Under the pieces are notes generated by a model, which was not told the origin of the DNA, did not search any database, and saw only the letters and a list, made by a program, of their open reading frames with translations. Both the position numbers and the translations under genes were made by a program. From G965262015 sp965262015 (GTDB lineage: Bacteria > Spirochaetota > Leptospiria > Turneriellales > CBDBES01), in contig OZ253494.1 in the NCBI GenBank assembly GCA_965262015.1, forward strand, positions 1,550,001 through 1,614,000: a stretch of 64,000 nt of DNA, read 5' to 3'. Positions within the stretch are counted from its first letter, which is position 1. Every line of letters begins with the position of its first letter. Positions 1 to 9,377 of the stretch are shown here, one piece after another.

Positions 1-203
1 TTATGTGGTTCATAAAAACTAGGCCAACCAGTACCCGATTCATATTTAGTCTTAGAAGAAAATAAAATAGTATCACAACCTTTACAGATGTAGATACCAT
101 CATCCTTATTATGCACATATTCCCCACTAAACGGATTCTCTGTGCCTTTCTCTCTCATCACCTTATATTCTTCTTTAGATAAAATTTTTTCCCAATCTTT
201 CAT
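1..203 (-). CDS. msrB: Peptide methionine-R-sulfoxide reductase MsrB, N-terminal part
   Basis: The reverse strand from the ATG at 203 runs off the window edge and encodes the first 67 residues of MsrB, which reduces methionine-R-sulfoxide in proteins using thioredoxin. The motifs CKGCDTILFSS and KYESGTGWPSF are typical of the family; the first CxxC is half of the structural zinc site. The catalytic Cys/Sec region lies outside the window. No signal peptide is visible, so the enzyme is probably cytoplasmic. The ABC ATPase gene lies upstream on the same strand, 18 bp away. A thioredoxin gene at 32057 could supply electrons (inference). Confidence 0.9.
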   Translation of the reverse strand, partial: MKDWEKILSKEEYKVMREKGTENPFSGEYVHNKDDGIYICKGCDTILFSSKTKYESGTGWPSFYEPH

Positions 204-221
204 AATATAACCTTCAATTTA

Positions 222-857
222 TTATTTAACTATTAAATGACTCTGATCCATTTTCCAGTAAACATTAGTTAATCGCTTAGCTCTTATCGAATCATGATCA
301 ACTAGGATCATTGTTTGAATGCCCCATCCAATTTGGGGTAAACCTTGATTCTCTAAAATATTTTTTAGAAACATTGTACCATGCTCATCTAAGTGATTAA
401 AGGGTTCATCCAGGAAGAGGATTCTAGGTTTATGAAGAAGCATCCTGGCCAACACTAATTTTTGTAACATTCCTTTCGAGAATAATCCCACTTCTTTATT
501 TCTTACTTTATATAAATGTAATTCTCTTAAAACACTGTCTATGTTTTGGTGGTTTACATTATCATATAAATTTTGAAAAAAAACTAAATTTTGTATAGCC
601 GTAAAATATTTGTAAAACATATTTTCATGGCCAGCAATATAGAGATTTTTTCGATCAAAAAAATAAGTCACATATCCTCTACTAGGTTGATAAAGCTTAG
701 ACAGTAAATATAGTAAAGTACTTTTCCCTGAACCATTGTTACCAGAAAGCCATATACGATCACCCTGACATATCTTACCCTGGGCATTATAGACCGACCA
801 TTCATAAGAGAATTGTTTACTCAGGTGAGAAAATTTTATCATTTGTTTACGATTCAT
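222..857 (-). CDS. ABC transporter ATP-binding protein, CcmA-like
   Basis: A 211-residue single-domain ABC ATPase. Visible motifs are Walker A GNNGSGKSTLL near residue 39, a signature-like LFSKGMLQKLVLARM, Walker B PRILFLDEPFNHLD and the H-loop in VDHD. The short length and the ENMFYKYFTAIQNLVFF stretch resemble CcmA, the ATPase of the heme/cytochrome c maturation exporter, but no CcmB/C is present here, so the substrate is open. Its 5' end overlaps the 3' end of the upstream membrane protein gene by 11 bp, implying translational coupling and a shared function. Met6 is an equally plausible start. Confidence 0.8.
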   Translation of the reverse strand: MNRKQMIKFSHLSKQFSYEWSVYNAQGKICQGDRIWLSGNNGSGKSTLLYLLSKLYQPSRGYVTYFFDRKNLYIAGHENMFYKYFTAIQNLVFFQNLYDNVNHQNIDSVLRELHLYKVRNKEVGLFSKGMLQKLVLARMLLHKPRILFLDEPFNHLDEHGTMFLKNILENQGLPQIGWGIQTMILVDHDSIRAKRLTNVYWKMDQSHLIVK

Positions 858-2010
858 TTAAATATTTATTAACAGAATTAATCTTGTTTTTTATAACTTT
901 TATCTCTTGTAGATTACCAGTACTCTCTTGAAGAAATTGTAGCTGAAACTGTAGTATAGCTTTTCTCTTAATAAGTAACTTACGTAACCATAGAGGTGAC
1001 TTCATGATCGCTAAGCTAAATAATACAAAGAATAGTAGAGTAACAGCGATCAGTATGATTTTCTGATTATTAGTAAGAAGTGAACGTATTATAATTTTTT
1101 CAGAATTAATAGAGTGAGTTTCTTTTTCATCTTGAGAACTACCTCCTGCTATTTCTAAGCGTATAGTTTTATTAGCACGAGGTAAAACTATAATGGATTG
1201 CCCTAAGGTATCATCATATTTCTTTTCTAGTGTAATATTAGGTTTGTCTTGCAAAGATATTTGTAAATCTGCAGTATCTAAGACAATATGCGGAGGTTTA
1301 TCAGGTGTATAATAATTTTGCAGGGTTAGTGCTATTTTTTGTTGAGAATAGTCTAGCTCATAACTAACTTGGTAAATTTTCTCTCCTGGTCTAACTGGAT
1401 ACGGTAACACATATAATCCATCAGTTTTTCGAATGAGTTGCTCTTTTAATTTAAGCCAGTTAATATTACTTTTACCATTACCTATTTGCACAGAGGCTTG
1501 TACATTGCCAATATCTGGAGGTAAAAATATAAAGATACCTCTGCCATTGGATTCAGCAAACGTTTTCTTACTAGTATTATCAAAATTATAGAGAGTAAGC
1601 ACCTGTAATTTATTACCAACATATTTAAGGACATATAAAACCTTAACTGTAATCTTTTGTAGGTTAAATCTAGAAGTAACATCATACACTGGTAAGGTAA
1701 TCTTTATTTTTTTTTCATCTGAAGGGGGCAATATCTGGTTATACGTTATATTCTGGTAAGTGGCACGTAACATTAGAGGATACTGTTGATTAACAGTAAT
1801 ATTTCGTATCACTACCTTGCTATTATGGGGTTTAATGGTGCGTATGACTTGCATGCTATTTTGTAAGGCAATCAACTCTATTTTAGTAACAAGCTGAGAT
1901 CGCTTATCTTTGCTTGCATTCACTGTTTGGATAGTAATATCTTTAGCAAAGATCTTGGTAATAAAAAATACAAAAAATATGATAGCATAGATAAAAAAGG
2001 TTTGCTTCAT
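847..2010 (-). CDS. Secreted/membrane-anchored protein coupled to the ABC ATPase
   Basis: I do not recognise a named family. The 387 residues begin with a signal sequence (about residues 1-22), continue with a long beta-rich periplasmic part (residues 23-305), and end with one strong transmembrane helix (about 316-336) followed by a basic, helical cytoplasmic tail of about 50 residues. This is a type I membrane topology with the tail placed to contact the overlapping ATPase. Divergent from the hydrolase gene at 2040, with only 29 bp between the starts. It may be an accessory or substrate-capturing subunit of an ABC machine (inference from gene overlap only). Confidence 0.65.
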   Translation of the reverse strand: MKQTFFIYAIIFFVFFITKIFAKDITIQTVNASKDKRSQLVTKIELIALQNSMQVIRTIKPHNSKVVIRNITVNQQYPLMLRATYQNITYNQILPPSDEKKIKITLPVYDVTSRFNLQKITVKVLYVLKYVGNKLQVLTLYNFDNTSKKTFAESNGRGIFIFLPPDIGNVQASVQIGNGKSNINWLKLKEQLIRKTDGLYVLPYPVRPGEKIYQVSYELDYSQQKIALTLQNYYTPDKPPHIVLDTADLQISLQDKPNITLEKKYDDTLGQSIIVLPRANKTIRLEIAGGSSQDEKETHSINSEKIIIRSLLTNNQKIILIAVTLLFFVLFSLAIMKSPLWLRKLLIKRKAILQFQLQFLQESTGNLQEIKVIKNKINSVNKYLNES

Positions 2011-2039
2011 AATACATCTAAATAGACGCTATTTGTCAC

Positions 2040-2690
2040 GTGAATAATTTATTTTTATACCAGCAAGAACTAGGACCTATGCAAAACTATATTTATTTTA
2101 TAGGTGATAAAGATACTAAAGAGGTAGCTATCATTGATCCAGCATGGGATGTAAACTGGATAAGAGATTTTCTTGAATCTAATGGACTAATACTAAAAGC
2201 GTTATTCATCACACACGGCCATAAAGATCATACGAATGGTATTGTATCTATTCTTAAATATCATGACATACCCGTTTATGTATCTAAACATGAAGCAGAG
2301 TTTTATAAGCCAATTAGTGAAAACTTAAAGGAAGTAAGTGATAATTATAAAGTAACGTTAGGAGAAATATCTGTTAATTTTTTACACACTCCTGGACATA
2401 CACCTGGGTCACAATGCTTTATGGTGGAAAATTATCTTATTGCTGGGGATACACTTTTCTTAGATGGTTGTGGCAGATGCGATTTACCAGGTGGAAATGC
2501 TGAAATAATGTATGAGACCATTCATAAGAAACTTATGCAACTTCCACATAATACAATAATTTATCCAGGACATAATTATCATATCTTAGAATCAGATACA
2601 TTAGAAAATCAAAAGAAGACAAATAAATACATGAAATGCGAGCACTTGCAAAGTTTTCTTAAACTAAGAATGCCAATGCTATATAATTAG
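2040..2690 (+). CDS. MBL-fold metallo-hydrolase, glyoxalase II-like
   Basis: A 216-residue metallo-beta-lactamase-fold enzyme. It carries the metal-binding THGHKDH motif (residues 59-65), a second His in HTPGHTPGS, the Asp in AGDTLF and a late His in YPGHNYH, so both metal sites look complete. These features match the hydroxyacylglutathione hydrolase/persulfide dioxygenase-like subgroup; the sequence does not tell which thioester or persulfide it uses. The start is GTG with no clear Shine-Dalgarno. Cytoplasmic; no signal peptide. Confidence 0.85.
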   Translation: MNNLFLYQQELGPMQNYIYFIGDKDTKEVAIIDPAWDVNWIRDFLESNGLILKALFITHGHKDHTNGIVSILKYHDIPVYVSKHEAEFYKPISENLKEVSDNYKVTLGEISVNFLHTPGHTPGSQCFMVENYLIAGDTLFLDGCGRCDLPGGNAEIMYETIHKKLMQLPHNTIIYPGHNYHILESDTLENQKKTNKYMKCEHLQSFLKLRMPMLYN

Positions 2691-2706
2691 CTAATATTTA
2701 TTTGGA

Positions 2707-2949
2707 TTAGTCAATTACTATAGAATGTAGCCCATTCTCAAACAGCGAAGCTAAACTGTGATAAATTAGCTTATGTTTTTTAACGAGAGGCATATTCTCT
2801 AATTGTGTGGCCTTTATTATAATTCTAAAGTGCGTATGACCTGGATCTGGAAAATCTTGATGCCCACTATGCAGGTGGCTTTCATTAATTACCTCTATAT
2901 GTGATGGGGAAAAAGTTGTCTTTAGTATTGTCTCTATTTTTTCTTGCAT
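2707..2949 (-). CDS. bolA: BolA family protein
   Basis: 80 residues with the BolA fold signature: N-terminal helix, then SHLHSGHQDFPDPGHTHFRI with the invariant His used for [2Fe-2S] sharing with monothiol glutaredoxins, then RxxxYHSL toward the C-terminus (here KHKLIYHSLASLF). BolA proteins act in iron-sulfur cluster trafficking and stress morphology. The gene starts 2 bp after murG ends on the same strand, so the two are probably cotranscribed. No glutaredoxin gene is in view. Confidence 0.88.
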   Translation of the reverse strand: MQEKIETILKTTFSPSHIEVINESHLHSGHQDFPDPGHTHFRIIIKATQLENMPLVKKHKLIYHSLASLFENGLHSIVID

Positions 2950-2951
2950 AC

Positions 2952-4022
2952 TTAGATGGTCTGTTCGATCACTTCAGTTATTATATTATGGGCATCCATA
3001 GGTAAAGAATTAAATTTTGTCAAATTATGATAAATAGTCTGCATCATAGTAGGGGAGGATAGCGTACTCTTGATGTGTTTTAGTGCAGTGTCAACTTGAA
3101 AAGGATTTACGTGAATCACAATGGCCTGCTTATGTTTTTCCAGAAAATAGGCATTTTTATATTGGTGGTTATCTGTGGCATGTGGATAAGGTAGCAAGAT
3201 GGGAAATGGCTTAGTCGCTAAAACTTCAAATAAAGTCCCACTACCTGCTCGTGCAATTAGACAATCCACTTGGCTTAAAACTTTTTGGATGTTTATGATA
3301 AATGGATATCCTTGATCTTGCTTCCTGAATATAGATTTCATATTTTCAAAATTATCTTCACCAACAGAGATGATAATATGAATATTTTGAAAGAAAGAGT
3401 CCTGAATCATTTTAATATATAGTTGATTAATATCTTGTGCGCCTTGGCTACCTCCCAACAGGCATATTGTTTTTGGTGGAAAACTTATATTTCTTTTTTG
3501 CGTAATATTGTGAAAGAAGTTAGCTTTTAGAGGGTTACCAGAAAGCATATAATGTTTACGCATGTTATCCAATGGGAAAGACAAAAAAACTTTTTTTGAT
3601 AGGTGAGCAAATAAAGCATTAACTTGCCCCATCACAGTATTTTGTTCACATAAAAAAATTGGAATTCTATGTGATAGCCCCCACAACAATCCATTTAAAG
3701 ATGTATAGCCTCCCATACCAATAATTGTGTGAACTTTATTATTACCGTGTAACTGATTAAGATATACATAAGAACGTAATAAAGATACCATAAATAACCA
3801 TAGTGTTTTCAATGAATTAGGTTTTTTAGAGGATGAATAATACGTTACTGATAATTTAGAGGGGGGATTTTGTTGTTTTAATGCGATGATATCTGGATAT
3901 GTTAGCTCTTTTTTAGTAGTAATTAACGTAATTGTGTGGCCTTTTTCTATAAATGTAGATGCCAAAGCTACACCAGGAGCAATGTGACCACCTGTTCCAC
4001 CTGCAAAAATCCAAATATGCAT
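2952..4022 (-). CDS. murG: UDP-N-acetylglucosamine--N-acetylmuramyl-(pentapeptide) pyrophosphoryl-undecaprenol GlcNAc transferase
   Basis: 356 residues, normal for MurG, which converts lipid I to lipid II at the inner face of the membrane. The N-terminal glycine loop FAGGTGGHIAPG is diagnostic. Further landmarks are GMGGYTSLNG, the second-domain GGSQGAQDIN, and the UDP-GlcNAc-binding RAGSGTLFEV followed by PYPHATDNHQ. The gene stands apart from the usual dcw cluster: neighbours are bolA downstream and a doubtful 92-aa ORF upstream. The ATG at 4022 gives the glycine loop its normal position close to the N-terminus. Confidence 0.95.
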   Translation of the reverse strand: MHIWIFAGGTGGHIAPGVALASTFIEKGHTITLITTKKELTYPDIIALKQQNPPSKLSVTYYSSSKKPNSLKTLWLFMVSLLRSYVYLNQLHGNNKVHTIIGMGGYTSLNGLLWGLSHRIPIFLCEQNTVMGQVNALFAHLSKKVFLSFPLDNMRKHYMLSGNPLKANFFHNITQKRNISFPPKTICLLGGSQGAQDINQLYIKMIQDSFFQNIHIIISVGEDNFENMKSIFRKQDQGYPFIINIQKVLSQVDCLIARAGSGTLFEVLATKPFPILLPYPHATDNHQYKNAYFLEKHKQAIVIHVNPFQVDTALKHIKSTLSSPTMMQTIYHNLTKFNSLPMDAHNIITEVIEQTI

Positions 4023-4030
4023 CCCAAGTA

Positions 4031-4309
4031 TTATAGGTATGTAAAAAACAAGATGCTTTGTACAGAAATTATATGTTTAGGCTTACAACCTAATGTAAAA
4101 TTAGATGGAGAGTTAGCATCGTAGATAGACAAAATAAACTTTGTTAGCTGTTTTCTATAGAGTGTTTCATATTGTTTTATCCTTTGAGTTAAGAATTGTG
4201 TGTTATGCCCCGTAATAAATATCATTATTTGTAAGCTGTTTATTGATGGTACCCGCAACAATATAGGTACCGTTGTTAAGCTGTAAAATACTGTAGAGGC
4301 CTTAGACAA
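4031..4309 (-). CDS. Doubtful 92-residue ORF between the RM gene and murG
   Basis: An open frame on the same strand as its neighbours, ending 8 bp before murG and starting 11 bp after the RM gene stop. I recognise no family; the composition is mixed, with no clear signal peptide and no repeated pattern. The fit into the gap is what favours a gene; a decayed remnant of a former murG-upstream gene is equally possible. Confidence 0.3.
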   Translation of the reverse strand: MSKASTVFYSLTTVPILLRVPSINSLQIMIFITGHNTQFLTQRIKQYETLYRKQLTKFILSIYDANSPSNFTLGCKPKHIISVQSILFFTYL

Positions 4310-4320
4310 TGTTCTTTAAC

Positions 4321-7300
4321 TTACATGATGTTATTAAAAAAAGGAGTACTCTTTTCAAATGGCTTTGGTTTTATCTTGGATGTTTCATTAACGTGCCTAT
4401 TAATTTCTCTAATGAGTTTTACTGTCTCAACACCTACTGTTGCTAACCTTGGTATCACATCCATTAAGTATTTTCTTTGGATATTAGTATAGGTAATGTT
4501 TACTTGTTCATCTGTATTAAATTTATCAAAAACCTCTTGGTTGGCTTCTCGTATATTTTTTGGTGGTTTTGGTACTTGATAGTATAGCAAGGACTCTATA
4601 GGTGATATAGGTACTCTTGTAGCCATACTAACTTTATACTCAAATGCCATCTCCGGTATATTAGTTATGGTAGTGTATGCATCTAATGTTACACAATTAT
4701 TTTGTTTATCTGTTTTTAATATAGGATTTATGTTACCTTTGAAATCTCTTTTATGTACGGTAACATCTTTATGCTTACTTACTTGTGCAAAGTTTACATG
4801 GTAGTTAATTAGTTTCTTACCTATGTCTGCTAATAAATTAAATTCTCTAAATAATGGTATACTAGGGGTTTCTTGGTTATCTACTATATCTTTTGTATAG
4901 GCATCTTGGTAGTATTTTGCATGGTATACGGCATAGATATAAGCAAATATTTGCTCTTTGCTTATATCTACTTTGTCATAATTAGATTGGAAGTATCTCA
5001 ATGCATCATCTGTGATATTATCTTTTCTCTTATCATTCTTATCATATAAATAGAGTGGTGTTATGTATGAGTGAGAAAACCATATCCCAGGTATTTTATT
5101 TATAGCAAGACAAATACCTTTTTGTAAAAATCCTGAATAGAGTATGATATTATTTTGGTCGAATTTTTGTCCAAAGACTTCCCTATACTTTATGGGTCTA
5201 TCAACTACAATAGCATCATAATCATAGTACAGGTAACGATTGGTAAATGGATAATAAATTGTTTGTAATATTTTATGTAGCCCATAGCTACATATTTTCT
5301 TATTTTTAAAATATTTAGTAAGATCTTCATTCCAAGTTAGTCTTTCATCTTGGTTATTCTTATGTATAGAATCATTGTATATCTCTATGAAATGTTTTAT
5401 CTTATTTTCTAATACTGATTTATCAAAGTCATATACCCAGTAATCTCTAGCAGTAACTACACTTTGTCTACTATTTTCAAAAATAGCATATTCTGGTTGG
5501 TTATTTTTATCCCGTGTTTTTAGTTTAGGTAGGATAAATATATTATCATAAAAATCTGTTTTATCTTGTGTAAGTAAATGTCCATGTGCATAGTTATGTT
5601 CTTGTTGAACAAAATCCACAGTGTCTATATTATAGGTATTTACATATTGTAATTTATCTTTAGATTCTACTTGTCCTAATAGGTGTTTATAGTATATTTT
5701 GATGTCAGTCTCATCTAATTTGTTATTGAGCTTGATTAGGAATACAATACAAGTTTGCTGTCTACTATCCTTAAAAAAACTCTTCCTTTTCTCGCCACTA
5801 CCATCTATAATATAGATAGCATTAAATTCTTTCATTAGATATTGTCTCATACCTTGAAAAGAAGGTGTCTTCAAAAAACTTGTTGGTATAATGATGGCAA
5901 TTATACTTTTTTCTTTGGTAATTCTGTCACTCATCCATCGTAAACTTTTCACATACGCATCTTGATAAGACTGGCTACTACCATAAGTATCCGTTACTCT
6001 CTTTACAATTGTAGGGTAATCTTTTTGTTTATTATCTTCATTGCTTATTTTTTGTTGTGCTCTATATGGTGGGTTGGCAATGATAATGGTAAGATGATTT
6101 TCATTTTGTTTTTCCATCCTTTCAAAGTTTTCATTAGTTTTAGTATATCCCTCATTTATGTATGTTTGCTTTTTTTCTTTTTCATCTATTTCTTTATGAT
6201 ATGGATTGCTCACAAAGCCTATCTGCTCTAATGTGTCACAGAATACTCCATTATTAAATGGAGTATAGTGGTTTGTCTTTTGGAAATATATGTTCTCAAT
6301 AAACAAATTAGACATATAATAAGCTAATAAGTTAATCTCGTTATAATGTATATTATTCGTATAAAGATTAGTTATGGCATCTTGGTTATCCTTATACTTG
6401 CTAAACATATAGGAAAGCAATTCAGTTAGTAACGTACCTGTGCCAGCAAATGGATCTATAATATGTATATCTTTATCAATTAATTGTTTTTGAAAATACT
6501 TTTGGATAAGAAAGTCAGTACCTTTAGCAATAAACCCTGCCATTTCTACTGGTGTATAAACTACACCATGAGCCTTAGATTCTTTTGGGTAATATTCCTT
6601 GTAAAAACTTTCAAATAGCTTATTCAGAAAATGTTTCTTTTCTTCTGGTTTATGCTTCGTGATCAAATAAATAATGTCAAATTCTTTTAATACTTCTTTT
6701 TGGATGGTTTCTCTATCTTCGCCAAATATTTTATCCACTGCTTTATCTACCACCTTGGCAATGGGATTATTTTTTGTTATGTTGCTCTTCTCAAAAAGTA
6801 TATCAAGTATATCAATCAACAGTACATGCTGTATTATAATATCTTTTATACCTTTCTCAGTAAGTTCTTCATGTATAGAAGCCTCAATGATTGTCTTAGT
6901 TTCTTTAGCATAATTACTATCATAATTCTTTTCATAAAAATCTTGTGCCAACCCAATAATATGAGATAAAGATAGGCTAAAATTAACTAGAGTATCTACT
7001 TCTTTAAATTTTAAAAACTTTATGTATAGCTTCTCAAATTCGAATGGTAGATTAACCTGATTAGGTTGGTCATTATTCTTATTATTATCATTACTGTTAC
7101 CATCATCATCATTTTTACCATTACTATTACTATCATCATTACTGTTATCATTATCATTTTTAATATTATAGACCTTGGATAATAATAGTGTCTGCATATC
7201 TACACCCATATCTTTCATGGCATTTAGAATATTAATAATCTGATAATATGCACTTTCAAGTAACATCGTATAATCATTTAAATGATTGGGTATAATTAGT

Positions 7301-9063
7301 GGGATAATAATATAGCCTTTTGTCTTATTTGAATTTTTGGGTTTTCTAATACATCTACCTATTGCTTGTATAATGTCTATCTGACTAGTCTTTGGCTCAA
7401 TAAATAATACTGCGTTTACATCAGGAACATCTACACCTTCTGTTAGACAGCGTGCATTCGTAAGCATTTTGACAGTCTTGCCACCATCTTGACCTAACCA
7501 GTCTAGATCACTATTGCGTTTTGGTGTTGGTGTTGTGCCATCTACATGTCTGATTTCTATGTCTAACTCTTTGTTTGCATTGATTGTGTCACAAAATTTT
7601 TCAGAGTTTGCAATGGTGTTTGTAAAACATAGTATCTTGTTTAATTTATCTTTTTTTACTTGCTCTCCATGCTCATCTGTATACGTATCTTTACGCATAA
7701 AATCAAATATAAAAGATTGTACTTCTTTATTATCTATATTTTCTATAAATATGGGTTCATAGATATCTTTTCTTGCTTCTGGTGGCATATCCATACCTAA
7801 ATAACAAAACTCTATATCACATAGCATACCATCTTTGATTGCATCTGCAAAATTGTACTCGTACAATACCTCACCATAGTACTCTTTTTTATCCATGCTA
7901 TACAAAACTTCATTTTGTTTTTCCTTTACTTTGACTATACTGCTATTTTTGTAAATTCTGGGGGTCGCTGTCATAAATAGTGTATGTTTACGTCGTACTT
8001 TACTATTATCTAAAACCAAGGTAAAGTTTTCCTTATCAATGTTGCTGGCCTGCTTGCTGGCTGTATTATGTGCTTCATCACATAATATTAAATCAAATAT
8101 AGGCAGATTGGAATGTTTATCGTATGTTTCTTTTACTCTATGAAGTGAGTGATAAGTGCAAAAGATAATATTAATGTTTTTATTATTCGCAACTTTTTTA
8201 TACCAATCATAAATATTCTTAGGATCAGTTGTTGCCTTTATGTTAGCCAGTAACAAGTCTATTTCATTATATTGTAAAGTATCTATATCATTTTGGGATG
8301 TGATGTCTTTATCGCTACATATAACTAATTGTGATTGGTTCTTTTCTTTGTTCTTAGTAAATTCACGTTTTACCTGCTCAATAAGAGAGAGACTAGGAAC
8401 TAAAAATAACACATATCTACACTCTAACCTTTCTATCAATTTAAGTGATGTAAAAGTTTTACCAGTGCCACAAGCCATAATTAGCTTGCCTTTCTCTACA
8501 CCACTACCAAATGCTTTTGTAATGTTTTCTATGGCTTCCTCTTGATATGTATGTAGTGTAAAGTTTGTCTTCTCTTCTTCTGTTTGATCTATCGTCTCTA
8601 TATCATAATTATATTTGCTTAAAACATTATAGGTAATAATATCACATGACTGGCCTGTACCCGCTAAATAAGTTCTTAGTGGTTTGCTAACATCATAAGT
8701 CGTTGTAATAATAACCAACTTTGTACATCTATGGTTAGCTTTGTACTCTATACTAGAAGTTGTCAGAAAACTATCTACATCTTTTTTTTCTAATGGCTTA
8801 TCTCGATCAGACCTAAACTTCGCTTGTACATAGTATAGCCCATCATCAGGATGTTCAATCACTATGTCGATACCAATGTCTTGTACGGTGCCATGAGCTT
8901 TTTTTATGTTGTGGTGCGTTACCCACTCATGCCATAAGTATATTTCACAATCTTCATAATATCGTTTAAAAAAACCTTTGCAATATCTTTCAAAATAGAA
9001 GCCTTTGGTATCATTCGAATAATCTTTTTGTGATAATTCTTGAAATAGTGTATTAAAATCCAT
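4321..9063 (-). CDS. Type ISP restriction-modification enzyme (nuclease-translocase-methyltransferase-specificity in one chain)
   Basis: A single 1580-residue polypeptide. In order: an Mrr-like PD-(D/E)XK nuclease (GIDIVIEH...YYVQAKFRS, residues 62-85); a superfamily 2 helicase/translocase with MACGTGKTFTS (Walker A), CDEAHNTAS (motif II), FMTATPR (motif III) and QAIGRCIRKPK (motif VI); an Asn/Asp-rich linker (about residues 633-668); a gamma-type N6-adenine methyltransferase with HGVVYTPVEMA, IDPFAGTGTLL (motif I) and IIANPPYRAQQ (motif IV); and a long C-terminal target-recognition part. This is the layout of LlaGI/LlaBIII-type enzymes, which methylate one strand and cleave after head-to-head translocation. 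All catalytic motifs look intact. It flanks the modular array and so forms the left edge of a defence/accessory region. Confidence 0.93.
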   Translation of the reverse strand: MDFNTLFQELSQKDYSNDTKGFYFERYCKGFFKRYYEDCEIYLWHEWVTHHNIKKAHGTVQDIGIDIVIEHPDDGLYYVQAKFRSDRDKPLEKKDVDSFLTTSSIEYKANHRCTKLVIITTTYDVSKPLRTYLAGTGQSCDIITYNVLSKYNYDIETIDQTEEEKTNFTLHTYQEEAIENITKAFGSGVEKGKLIMACGTGKTFTSLKLIERLECRYVLFLVPSLSLIEQVKREFTKNKEKNQSQLVICSDKDITSQNDIDTLQYNEIDLLLANIKATTDPKNIYDWYKKVANNKNINIIFCTYHSLHRVKETYDKHSNLPIFDLILCDEAHNTASKQASNIDKENFTLVLDNSKVRRKHTLFMTATPRIYKNSSIVKVKEKQNEVLYSMDKKEYYGEVLYEYNFADAIKDGMLCDIEFCYLGMDMPPEARKDIYEPIFIENIDNKEVQSFIFDFMRKDTYTDEHGEQVKKDKLNKILCFTNTIANSEKFCDTINANKELDIEIRHVDGTTPTPKRNSDLDWLGQDGGKTVKMLTNARCLTEGVDVPDVNAVLFIEPKTSQIDIIQAIGRCIRKPKNSNKTKGYIIIPLIIPNHLNDYTMLLESAYYQIINILNAMKDMGVDMQTLLLSKVYNIKNDNDNSNDDSNSNGKNDDDGNSNDNNKNNDQPNQVNLPFEFEKLYIKFLKFKEVDTLVNFSLSLSHIIGLAQDFYEKNYDSNYAKETKTIIEASIHEELTEKGIKDIIIQHVLLIDILDILFEKSNITKNNPIAKVVDKAVDKIFGEDRETIQKEVLKEFDIIYLITKHKPEEKKHFLNKLFESFYKEYYPKESKAHGVVYTPVEMAGFIAKGTDFLIQKYFQKQLIDKDIHIIDPFAGTGTLLTELLSYMFSKYKDNQDAITNLYTNNIHYNEINLLAYYMSNLFIENIYFQKTNHYTPFNNGVFCDTLEQIGFVSNPYHKEIDEKEKKQTYINEGYTKTNENFERMEKQNENHLTIIIANPPYRAQQKISNEDNKQKDYPTIVKRVTDTYGSSQSYQDAYVKSLRWMSDRITKEKSIIAIIIPTSFLKTPSFQGMRQYLMKEFNAIYIIDGSGEKRKSFFKDSRQQTCIVFLIKLNNKLDETDIKIYYKHLLGQVESKDKLQYVNTYNIDTVDFVQQEHNYAHGHLLTQDKTDFYDNIFILPKLKTRDKNNQPEYAIFENSRQSVVTARDYWVYDFDKSVLENKIKHFIEIYNDSIHKNNQDERLTWNEDLTKYFKNKKICSYGLHKILQTIYYPFTNRYLYYDYDAIVVDRPIKYREVFGQKFDQNNIILYSGFLQKGICLAINKIPGIWFSHSYITPLYLYDKNDKRKDNITDDALRYFQSNYDKVDISKEQIFAYIYAVYHAKYYQDAYTKDIVDNQETPSIPLFREFNLLADIGKKLINYHVNFAQVSKHKDVTVHKRDFKGNINPILKTDKQNNCVTLDAYTTITNIPEMAFEYKVSMATRVPISPIESLLYYQVPKPPKNIREANQEVFDKFNTDEQVNITYTNIQRKYLMDVIPRLATVGVETVKLIREINRHVNETSKIKPKPFEKSTPFFNNIM
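7058..7168 (-). repeat. Trinucleotide-rich low-complexity linker inside the RM gene
   Basis: Runs of att/atc/acc triplets encode an almost pure Asn/Asp/Ser linker between the helicase and methyltransferase parts. Triplet slippage here would change linker length without shifting frame. Seen directly in the sequence; variability is inference. Confidence 0.7.
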
Positions 9064-9084
9064 AGTTCAGATTAGGTAGGTTTC

Positions 9085-9190
9085 TTACTTTACTCTCAAA
9101 AATATGACAAGATATAATCTGTAAAGATTTTAAGTTAGATACTCATAATCTATAACGTCCTTTGGTTATAAATTACCGATGTAACTTCTT
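9085..9190. repeat. About 100-bp dispersed repeat, copy 1
   Basis: Starts near ctttactctcaaaaatatg and ends near ttataaattaccgatg. Near-identical stretches occur at 11545-11645 and (shorter) 21440-21510. It lies just upstream of the RM gene and at the outer flanks of coiled-coil pairs, so it may mark ends of a duplicated segment. The rest of the 9064-9377 gap is AT-rich and I see no gene in it. Confidence 0.75.
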
Positions 9191-9377
9191 AAAAAAGCCC
9201 ACAGATGCAAATGAATTACTCATCAGTAATATAAAATTAACCATATAATTTAGGTAGTAATGTGACATATGCGGTTCAAATAAAAAAAATTGAAAAATTG
9301 CTCTTGTGGAAGAAAATACCAAATACAACAAGAAACAGGGTAAAAAATAGCAGTCACTTAATTACGTATAAGTCTGA

